DNA from: Candidatus Accumulibacter proximus
Lineage (GTDB): Bacteria; Pseudomonadota; Gammaproteobacteria; Burkholderiales; Rhodocyclaceae
Length of the DNA: 27,136 bases
Assembly: GCA_016709675.1 (NCBI GenBank)
Contig: JADJMH010000003.1
Coordinates: forward strand, 1 to 27,136
Reading direction: 5' to 3'
Positions 18,410-25,541 of the stretch are shown here, one piece after another; position 1 is the first letter of the stretch, and every line of letters begins with the position of its first letter. A program made the position numbers and the translations under genes. The notes under the pieces were generated by a model that had not been told where the DNA came from, searched no databases, and saw nothing but the letters and a program-made list of their open reading frames with translations.

Positions 18410-19145
18410 ATGATTGCGGTTTGCCGCCCACACTACCTCATACTTCCCCCTGCCCGAGCCAAGATGAGTGTAATGGCAGGCGGTCACCATCAGCGGAGTC
18501 AGACTTATGCAAACAATGTGTTCGTCGACCCACCCTTCACTTGCACTCCAGAAATATCCGGGAGGTAATGAGGACCCTTATGTTTTACCGAACCATGGCT
18601 CTATTCATTCTGTCACGCCACGCAACTGCGCCGTCTCTCAAAGACGCAACCAAACGTTGGCACGAATTCAGTCCTGATTTTTGCCGAAGACTGTAAGCGA
18701 GAAGGGACGCTTTATGTAGATACCGTTTTTGTCGTCGATCAGCGGTTGGCATGGCCAATGCCGGGTCTAACTCCTCCGACACTTCTTACGACCAGCAGCA
18801 TTCCTGTGCAGGAACATCCTCATTTAAGAGGCGGATTAAACAAGGTACATGGGAGTGGTCACACTGGGCGAATCACCTATACGGCGAGACAATTCGGAGC
18901 TGTTTTTGAGGTCATCGGTTCTTACTCGTTTCTCCCGATCACAGAGTCGTTCGAACGCGTGCCGGTTGAGCTTGAGAGCTTGCCGGAGCACTTGAGCCAG
19001 AAGATTCGCGCCCACTGGATGGGTCGCTTTCCCGTACTCCTGGACTCAAATGACCTCGCCTTGTTGATGGCTAAGATAGACAAGCTGGCGGCCTTCAAAG
19101 TCATTTCCCCCCATCAGGAAAGGCGAGCACGAGGTGGCGTCAAGA
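18410..19145 (+). pseudogene. unrecognised gene, frameshifted
   Basis: Not recognised. An ATG at 18410 with AAGGAT eight bases upstream begins MIAVCRPHYLILPPARAKM and continues NNVFVDPPFTCTPEISGR. A shift near 18557 gives NEDPYVLPNHGSIHSVTPRN, and another near 18675 gives LIFAEDCKREGTLYVDTVFV with DQRLAWP. A long open stretch follows with HPHLRGGLNKVHGSGHTGR, YTARQFGAVFEVIGSYSFLP and FPVLLDSNDLALLMAKIDKL. The end near 19100-19145 is unclear because of a six-C run at 19109-19114 where a slip is likely. Codon use is AT-richer than in the conjugation and ATPase genes and resembles the preceding zinc-finger gene. No membrane segment or signal. I can offer no function; orientation suggests it belongs to the cluster. 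Confidence 0.4.
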
Positions 19146-20573
19146 TGTCAGCGTGCAAGGGCGTCAGTTCGCAACGGCAAGCGAGTCTTGGTCGTGAGCG
19201 GTCCGGCAACGGTTGAGTATCGGTTGCTACGCGTCCTCGTGGCTGCGCTCGAAAACGTCGCGGCAGAGAACGACCGAGTCCAACGAGGCTTCCGGGCAAA
19301 CCGCCTCGCTCGGATTGCAGCGCAATCTGGCCAGCTATCGGCGCGGAAAAGCGCGCCATGCCGCCCTCTGCCGCAATCTCGACGAGTTGCGCCGTCGCTT
19401 TCCGAACCACGACATCCCGGAGTCGCGATTCACCAAGGCTGCCCTGCGGAGCCGGATCTCGAAGATGTCATTCTCCTCGACATCTTCAATCGCGAGACTG
19501 AGGAGATCGTGGTTTTGGCCGAGAAAGGAACTGCGCGAGGCGGTACGGCGCCTTGAGGGTCGATCGTGATTTCTGCACAGCGGTGATCCTGGCAGCCGAC
19601 GGGCGAACTCGCCGCCGGTGACGGTGGGCGACTTGCTTGCCGCTTATGTGCGGCGAGCGGCTTTGCTGGATCAAGGCCAGGAGCAGGCGACCCGCCCCGA
19701 GGTTCGGGAGAAACGTTCCGCAGTCCTGATCGATCGCGTCGCCGAACTCAGTGCCACCGAACTGGCACCCGAGGTCACTCCCTTGCTGGAGGAGTTCCTG
19801 GCGACGGCAAGTGATACCCGAGCGAGGATGCTGGAAACAGGAATTGAAGATCCGCATCGGCCAGCTCATCGAGGACGGAGTCTCGGCGCCAGGGAAGTCC
19901 GAGGAGCGCGGCGGCTCATCGACCGCTTGCCGCCGTCCGACGATTCGGGTGTGAGGAAGCTGGTCGACCAGCTGTCTTTGGTCGTCGGGGGCGAAGTGCG
20001 CTTGACTGACGCGCTGCGAGTGCGGGTGGACAGCACCGTGGCACGGCTGGCGCTTGCGGCGCGTCAAGACGAGGCGGCGGTGCGCCAGACCATGGCCGCG
20101 GCGATTCTTTCCGAGGCGCTGAACGACCTCGGCTACGAAGCCGAACCGATCGAGAAAACCTTGTTCGCCGAAGGCGGGATGGTACACTTCCATGAGGCAG
20201 CCTGGGGCGATTACTACATGCGGATGCGAGTATCACCCGAGCGGCAGCAGATCAACCTTCAACCTGGTGCGCGCGGCTGCAAGCGGTAGAACACGCCAAT
20301 CCCCATCGCGACGATGTCCGCATCGAAAATGCCTGGTGTTCCGAGTCCGGGCTGAAGAAACTCGTCGGCGTGCTGAAGGACCGTGGCCTGGATTTCACGA
20401 TGGTGCGCGAGATCAAGGCGGGTAGCTTGCCGGTGCAGGTGGTGTCCCCGGCGGAGGTGCCGCTGCAAGGGCGCCGCGACACGTCCGCAGAGGCAGGCAG
20501 CAGCAGCAACGGGCGGCAGGCGCCGTCGGTCAGCAGTCATCAGGAATTCTTAGATAAGGTGAGCCATGGCTGA
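19145..20573 (+). CDS. long helical protein coupled to the AAA+ ATPase (frameshifted)
   Basis: Not recognised as a named family. Reading across frame changes gives a helix-rich protein of about 470 residues: NGKRVLVVSGPATVEYRLLR, LASYRRGKARHAALCRNLDE, DVILLDIFNRETEEIVVLAE, KELREAVRRLE, VTVGDLLAAYVRRAALLDQG and LAPEVTPLLEEFLATASDTR. The most regular section follows: QELKIRIGQLIEDG, VRKLVDQLSLVVGGEVRLTD, ALRVRVDSTVARLALAARQD, EAAVRQTMAAAILSEALNDL and EGGMVHFHEAAWGDYYMRMR, then GLKKLVGVLKDRGLDFTMV. Breaks lie near 19290, 19465, 19550, 19840, 19905, 20265 and 20285. The last frame ends at TGA 20573, eight bases inside the ATPase gene, so translation is probably coupled. This points to a partner or adaptor of the ATPase. 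The exact start is uncertain. Confidence 0.55.
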
Positions 20574-22412
20574 TGCGGCGGAAGCGGCGGTACAACCCAA
20601 GTGGATTGAGGACATCGATCGCCTGCTGGCCATTCGCCCGCAGTTCGTTCTTTCAAACATTCGCGACCGTTTCCTGACACCGACTCAGAGTGGCTTGAGC
20701 CTCGCTTCCGTCATTCCCTGTCTTTGCGCCTTGTGCGCCGGCAAGGGTTTCAAATTCCTGCTGAGCTATGATCGGGTAGACGGCATCAAGGTTTATCCCT
20801 ACACGCCGGAAAATCAGAATGAGGCCAGCGCCCGCCTGTCGTTGAAGTTTTCGAGCGGTGCGATGGAAGTCAATCTGGCGACATTGCTCGACAAGGCGCG
20901 TCTCGTTGCAGGTAACCGCGAGATCCGCATCGGCTTGATCATCGACTATGCGTCGCGCTTGACCGCGGGGCCACAGTCTCTGTCGGCAGACGAACTGGTG
21001 TTTTTCTCCGGGCTGGAGAAACTCGCGAATTCGGCCATGCCGGTGATGCCCAGGGATACAAAGGGCGATTGGCTGTTCAATCCGATCATCTGGATGACCA
21101 ACCGCGTGCAGGATCTTCCTTCGTGGTATGGGCTCGATTCGGAGCGGATTCATTCCCTCGAGATCGCGCGTCCGTCCTACGGGCAGCGCCAGGCAGCAGC
21201 CAGGCTGCTGGTCCGGCGCATCGCCGGCCAGGCCACGGTTTCGCCAGAGACGACACTGGCGGCCGTGCGGACTTTTTCCGAGAGCACCGATGGTTTGACT
21301 TTGCAGGCCATGTCGGACATTTCACAGTTGGCTGTTCATCAGAAGATTCCGCCGAACGCGATTGACGATGCCATTCGCGCGTTCAAGGTGGGGAACGTCC
21401 GCAGCCCCTGGAAGGCCCCCGACATGCGCGAGCGAATCGCCACGGCGCCGCAGCTGTTGGCGGATCGCGTGAAGGGGCAGCAGCAATCCGTCGTCAAGAC
21501 CGTGGATATTCTGACCCGCTCGGTCATGGGGCTGACCGGCGCACAAGCGCGCACCTCGGGCATGCGGCCACGCGGGGTGCTGTTCTTTGCCGGGCCGACG
21601 GGCGTCGGCAAGACAGAACTTGCAAAAGCACTGACGGCGCTGCTCTTTGGCGACGAGGAGTCCTATCTGCGCTTTGATATGAGCGAGTTCTCGGCCGAGC
21701 ACTCGGAGGCTCGCCTGCTTGGCGCACCGCCAGGCTATGTCGGCTATGACGCCGGTGGCGAACTCACCAACCGCATCCGGCAGAAGCCCTTCAGCGTAGT
21801 GCTGTTCGACGAAATCGAGAAGGCGCACCCGCGCCTGCTCGACAAGTTCCTGCAGATACTGGAGGACGGGCGACTGACCGATGGGCGGGGCGAGACCGTC
21901 TATTTTTCCGAGAGTGTGATTATCTTCACCTCCAACCTCGGTATCTTCGTCACGGACAAATCCGGTGAGCGCATCCAGAACGTCAGCCCGGAGGACCCTT
22001 ACGAGGTCGTGGAAACTCGCGTCCGTGGGGCGATTCTCGACTACTTCAAGTATCAGCTATCGAGACCGGAAATCCTGAACCGCATCGGCGACAACATTGT
22101 TGTCTTCAATTTCATCCAGCCAGACGTGGCGATTCAGATATTCGACGGGCAACTACGCAACGTGCTTCGGCGAGTCAGCGAAGAACACGGAATTTCTCTG
22201 GCCCTACCGGACCGGGTGATGGCGAAACTGCGTGAGTGGTGCTGTACCGATCTCTCGAACGGCGGCCGCGGCATCGGCAACAGGATCCGGGACGACGTTC
22301 ATCAACCCGCTGTCGCGAGGCGCTGTTCGAGAGTCGCCTTGAACGGGGCATGTCATTGACGGTCGCTGATGTGATACTCCGGGACGGCCTCTATACCCTT
22401 GTGCTCGACTAG
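20566..22412 (+). CDS. ClpB-like AAA+ ATPase with a degenerate first module (3' frameshift)
   Basis: A remodelling ATPase of the ClpA/ClpB class. Residues 343-350 are the Walker A GPTGVGKT, 386-395 the pore-loop region GAPPGYVGYD, 411-418 the Walker B VVLFDEIE, 453-459 sensor 1 (IFTSNLG), 499-507 the arginine-finger region SRPEILNRI, and 566-573 the sensor-2 GGRGIGNR. The N-terminal 280 residues look like a second AAA-type fold without a nucleotide-binding loop: IRIGLIIDYASRL resembles a Walker B strand and FNPIIWMTNRVQDLPSWYG a sensor-1 region, but no GKT/S precedes them. There is no ClpN repeat and no IGF loop, so a ClpP partner is unlikely. The frame slips near 22290-22320; afterwards FINPLSR, ALFESRLERGMSLTVADVIL and YTLVLD lead to TAG at 22412. 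The start overlaps the upstream gene by 8 bases. Confidence 0.88.
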
Positions 22413-22464
22413 TGCATAGCCGCCGGATGGCGGTGCCGGGGCTTGCCAAAGCGCGGACACCGGA

Positions 22465-23103
22465 ATGATGCTGCAGCTTGAAAGGCGCACTGGCCCGTCA
22501 CTACGCTCGGCTTCGGGCGCCGGGTTGGCATCTGGCTGCAAGGGTGTTCGATCGGTTGCCCCGGGTGTTGCTCACGGGATATGTGGTCCTCCATCGGTGG
22601 GGCAACGATGAGCGTCTCCGACCTCGTAAGTTGGTGTGGAAAATGCGCCGGCGATCAGTTGGACGGCGTCAGCATCTCTGGTGGCGAGCCGTTTGAACAG
22701 GCGGAAGGACTCCTTGAACTTGTCTCCGAACTCGGCTCGCTTCGGCAGCAAGCGGCAAGAGAAGTTGACCTGCTCTGCTATTCGGGAATGCCATGGCGCC
22801 GCCTGCAGAAAGACCACCCTGCGATCCTCGATCTGCTTGATGTGATCGTCCGGAACCCTTGTGACCACGCTCGATTCGGCATCGCTGCGCGGTTCGATCA
22901 ACCAACCACTGATTGCACTGTCGGACCTGGGGCGCAGACGCTACCCTGCGGGGAAGAGTATGCCCAAAAAGCGCCTGCAGATCGAAGTGAATGAGCAGAA
23001 TATCTGGATCATCGGAATTCCGGAAAAAGGCGACCTGGAAAGAATCGAGCAGCATTGCCGGGCAAACGGTCTGGATCTTGGTCAGGTTTCCTGGCGCAGT
23101 TGA
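22465..23103 (+). CDS. NrdG-like radical SAM protein (frameshifted)
   Basis: A short radical SAM enzyme of the single 4Fe-4S-cluster type resembling activases such as NrdG. The start MMLQLERR at 22465 needs one shift near 22490 to reach VTTLGFGRRVGIWLQGCSIG, whose CSIGCPGC is the CxxxCxxC cluster motif. SVSDLVSWCGKC and LDGVSISGGEPFEQAEGLLE (the GGEP motif) follow, then DLLCYSGMPWRRLQ and LLDVIV. A shift near 22855 gives LRGSINQPLIALSDLGRRRY, the usual end of this family, plus a tail KKRLQIEVNEQNIWIIGIPE extending to 23103. No ribonucleotide reductase or pyruvate formate-lyase gene is nearby, so the substrate is unknown. It follows the ATPase by about 50 bases in the same direction. Confidence 0.8.
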
Positions 23104-23117
23104 AACCGTCCAAGACG

Positions 23118-23155
23118 CCGGAGCCATTTGCCTCCCACTAGGCGAGCGGCTCCGG
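23118..23155. terminator. two-tier hairpin between convergent genes
   Basis: CCGGAGCC (23118-23125) pairs with GGCTCCGG (23148-23155), and inside the loop GCCT (23130-23133) pairs with AGGC (23140-23143). It lies 15 bases after the radical SAM stop and 57 bases beyond the stop of the convergent TPR gene, so it is placed to act on transcripts from both sides. No strong U-tract is seen. Confidence 0.6.
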
Positions 23156-23211
23156 TGTTCTCAATCCCGCCGCAAGTCATCGATTCGTTGGTGTTGAAAG
23201 CTCCTCTGCTC

Positions 23212-24417
23212 CTATGCCGGTGGGTTCGGCGCGACGATGGATAGTGCTCGCTTGGCGGCAGCACGAACCTTGAGGCTGGAATCGTTCTGCGAGAGGGATT
23301 CCAGATAGGCGATGCTCTTCGGGGCGTCGCCGGTGAAGCGATAGGCGTTGGCGAACGCGGCCACAGCCTGGTTTTCACCTTCCGTCTCGGCAAGCGCAAT
23401 GCCGAGATTCGCCCAGGCGGAACTCCTCGATGGCGCAATGGTCAGCGCCGCGAAACCGGCAGCCCGTGCGCTCTTGTAGTCTCCCGCTTTGATTGAAGCG
23501 TAACTGAGGTTGTCGACAATCTCGACGTCTCCCGGGTCGGCTTCTACCGCCTGTCGCAGCGTGCCGATTGCCTGATTGGCGGCACCATCGCGCAGTTGCG
23601 CCAAGCCGTCCGCATTCAGGGCTCGGGCCGTCTTGCGGCTGCCTCTTACAGGCTTCGGAAGTGCAGTGATCCGACCGAGCAGCGCGGTCAACTCGGAATC
23701 GTTCTTTCGTTCCGCAGCGGAAAGCATCTGCCGAATGAGCGACTCAGCACTACTCGTATCCAGAGTGCTTGCGGGTGCGGGCGACTGACTGGCCAGCTGA
23801 TGACGGGGCTCTTCCACTTGGTTTTGTTCTGCCTCGGGCGCCAGCCTGGCCGCCTCTTCCTGGCCCTTACCCTGTTGTGCGCTCTTCGCCCTCTCTTCAG
23901 CGTCCCTAGCCCGCTCTTCCGCCAGGCGTGCTTGCTCGGCAGCCTGCGCGGCTTTGGCTTCGGCGTCACGACGTGCCTGTCCTTCAGCTTCCTGGCGCGC
24001 CAGAACAGCTGCGTGTTCCTGCTCGCGCTGCGACGAAACGTACAAGTAGCCTCCGAACGCAGCTATCATCAGCGCGACTGCCAAAGCAGCGATGACTTTG
24101 GTTTGTGCCCCCGTCTTGGCCGCCGTTGCAGTCGCGAGTCCCTCGCTTTTCAGAGCTTCAGCAACCAATGGCGGTTTGGCAGGAGGCAAGGCCGCCAGCG
24201 CTGGGGCGGACAGCGGTTCCTCAAATCTGGCCGATGGGGCGGGCGGTGACGGCGGGTGTGAAGGGTCGACGCTGATGGGGGCTTTGGAGGTGGTGGTGGC
24301 GGGGCCTTGCGTCCAGGTGGAGGCGGCGGCGGGACGTGATCTTGAGTCGTGAGGAGAGTCCGTGAGTTCTGAATCGATTGGCATTCCCAGTTGGGGATAT
24401 ATTTTCGCACGGAACAT
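23212..24417 (-). CDS. single-span membrane protein with coiled coil and TPR-like repeats
   Basis: Intact, 401 residues. The ATG at 24417 has GAGG five bases upstream. Residues 1-105 are proline-rich and charged, presumably cytoplasmic. Residues 107-127 (VIAALAVALMIAAFGGYLYV) form one membrane segment. Residues 130-200 are an Ala/Glu/Arg-rich coiled coil (QEAEGQARRDAEAKAAQAAE onward). Residues 265-375 form tetratricopeptide-like repeats (ALNADGLAQLRDGAANQAIG, VDNLSYASIKAGDYKSARAA, AWANLGIALAETEGENQAVA). TPRs bind proteins, so this is a plausible scaffold on the outer side of the membrane. It converges on the radical SAM gene and is not in the same operon. Whether it belongs to the cluster is unclear; a similar proline-rich linker style is shared with the kinase. 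Confidence 0.85.
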   Translation of the reverse strand: MFRAKIYPQLGMPIDSELTDSPHDSRSRPAAASTWTQGPATTTSKAPISVDPSHPPSPPAPSARFEEPLSAPALAALPPAKPPLVAEALKSEGLATATAAKTGAQTKVIAALAVALMIAAFGGYLYVSSQREQEHAAVLARQEAEGQARRDAEAKAAQAAEQARLAEERARDAEERAKSAQQGKGQEEAARLAPEAEQNQVEEPRHQLASQSPAPASTLDTSSAESLIRQMLSAAERKNDSELTALLGRITALPKPVRGSRKTARALNADGLAQLRDGAANQAIGTLRQAVEADPGDVEIVDNLSYASIKAGDYKSARAAGFAALTIAPSRSSAWANLGIALAETEGENQAVAAFANAYRFTGDAPKSIAYLESLSQNDSSLKVRAAAKRALSIVAPNPPA

Positions 24418-24715
24418 CGAGTCCTCGACAACCAGACTGAGTCGCCAGCAGTTCTCATTTCAAACGCACGCAAGGCGGCTGTTGGCGTAGGTTGGCGCAC
24501 GAGGATTGGCAGACTTGGGCGATGAAGATTGAGGGAAACTCCGGCCGTTCTTAACCCATGTTTAACGCGCCAACAAAAACCTATATCTGAAGCCATGGCT
24601 TGCGTGCTGAAAAAATATCGAGTGGCACTACAAGCCGGTAATTTCTGATTCAGCTGATCAGTTTTCTGATTCCTCCGGGTGCGGCGCTGATGCTGGTCGC
24701 GTCCACGCCTGATTC
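24418..24715. other. intergenic stretch upstream of the TPR gene and the IS66 element
   Basis: About 300 bases without a supported gene. It should hold the promoter of the TPR gene. A direct repeat of TTTCTGATTC occurs at about 24645-24654 and 24663-24672 around a CAGCTGATCAG segment. On the minus strand, the words TSISAAPGGIRKLIS end a frame here, but I could not assign it. It may be a relic of another mobile element next to the IS66 insertion point. Confidence 0.35.
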
Positions 24716-24739
24716 GTAAGCGTCCAGCCCATCCACCTG
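24716..24739 (+). repeat. left terminal inverted repeat of the IS66 element
   Basis: The sequence starts GTAAGCGTCC. The matching right repeat is only partly visible at the very end of the window, and the match beyond GCG is loose, so the exact repeat length is not determined. Confidence 0.5.
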
Positions 24740-24790
24740 TAAAACCCGGGAGAAGTGGAGCAACCTCCAGGTTTTCGACAGGAGGAAGAG

Positions 24791-25111
24791 ATGGACAAGG
24801 CAGGGGAACTGGAAGCGCACTGGCGGGGGCATGTGGCCGCCTGGCGGGCGAGCGGCGGCAGCCAGAAGGCGTACTGTGAGCAGCACGGACTGAGAAGCCA
24901 TTCGCTCAGTTACTGGCACCTGCGCTTGGCGAAGGGTCCAGGACCGAGCGGAGCGAGAGTCCCACTGACCCTGGTTCCTGCGGTGAGGGTTCCCAGTGCC
25001 GCGGCCTCAACGCCGAGCCTGTCGCTCCATAGCCCGCAGGGCTGGCGACTCGACTTTGCCGCGCTGCCACCGGCCGGGTGGTTGACGGCCCTGTGGGGAG
25101 AGCGCGCATGA
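24791..25111 (+). CDS. tnpA: IS66 accessory protein TnpA
   Basis: A small helix-turn-helix protein required for IS66 transposition, probably by binding the element ends. The ATG at 24791 follows AGGAGGAAGAG, an ideal ribosome site; an upstream in-frame start would ignore it. The N-terminus MDKAGELEAHWRGHVAAWRA, then SQKAYCEQHGLRSHSLSYW, has the family pattern (W-x-x-H-x-x-x-W, followed by Q-x-x-YC-x-x-H-x-L). The C-terminal part is the usual variable Pro/Ala/Ser-rich region. 106 residues. Its TGA overlaps the tnpB ATG as ATGA. Confidence 0.9.
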   Translation: MDKAGELEAHWRGHVAAWRASGGSQKAYCEQHGLRSHSLSYWHLRLAKGPGPSGARVPLTLVPAVRVPSAAASTPSLSLHSPQGWRLDFAALPPAGWLTALWGERA

Positions 25112-25461
25112 ACGCGCCGCTCGGGGCGGCGCCCGAGCGCATCTGGCTGGCCGTCGAAGCGGTGGACATGCGCCTGGGCATTGATGGCCTGTCGGCCCGC
25201 ATCCAGGCCAGTCTCGGGCGCACCCCCTGTGACGGCACCGCCTACGCCTTTACCAACCGGCGCCGCAGCCGGCTCAAACTGCTGGTTTGGGACGGCACCG
25301 GCGTCTGGCTGTCGCAACGCCGGTTGCACCGTGGCTACTTCACCTGGCCGAGCGCCAGCGACCCGGTTTTTGCCCTCACTGCAGCGCAATGGCGTTGGCT
25401 GATCGCCGGCGTAGACTGGCAACGCCGGGACGCGCCCGCACCCGCCCACTGGCAGGTCTAG
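25108..25461 (+). CDS. tnpB: IS66 accessory protein TnpB (Orf2-like)
   Basis: The second conserved IS66 gene, essential for transposition in studied members but without a known enzymatic activity. It is unrelated to the RNA-guided TnpB of IS200/IS605. The start MNAPLGAAPERIWLAVEAVD overlaps tnpA by ATGA. The family signature is complete: DMRLGIDGLSARIQASLGRT, AYAFTNRRRSRLKLLVWDGT, GVWLSQRRLHRGYFTWP. 117 residues, full length. The next gene follows after 80 bases. Confidence 0.93.
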   Translation: MNAPLGAAPERIWLAVEAVDMRLGIDGLSARIQASLGRTPCDGTAYAFTNRRRSRLKLLVWDGTGVWLSQRRLHRGYFTWPSASDPVFALTAAQWRWLIAGVDWQRRDAPAPAHWQV

Positions 25462-25541
25462 GGATGCGCCGTCTTTTCAGAAAAGCACGCAGAATCCATG
25501 ACTTCGACGTCTTTTCGAGCATCTTGATGGTATAATTCGTC

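Noticed and set aside
25531..25536. Consensus -10 box TATAAT before tnpC
   Set aside because: It ends five bases before the ATG and no -35 hexamer lies at suitable spacing, so it is probably not the tnpC promoter.
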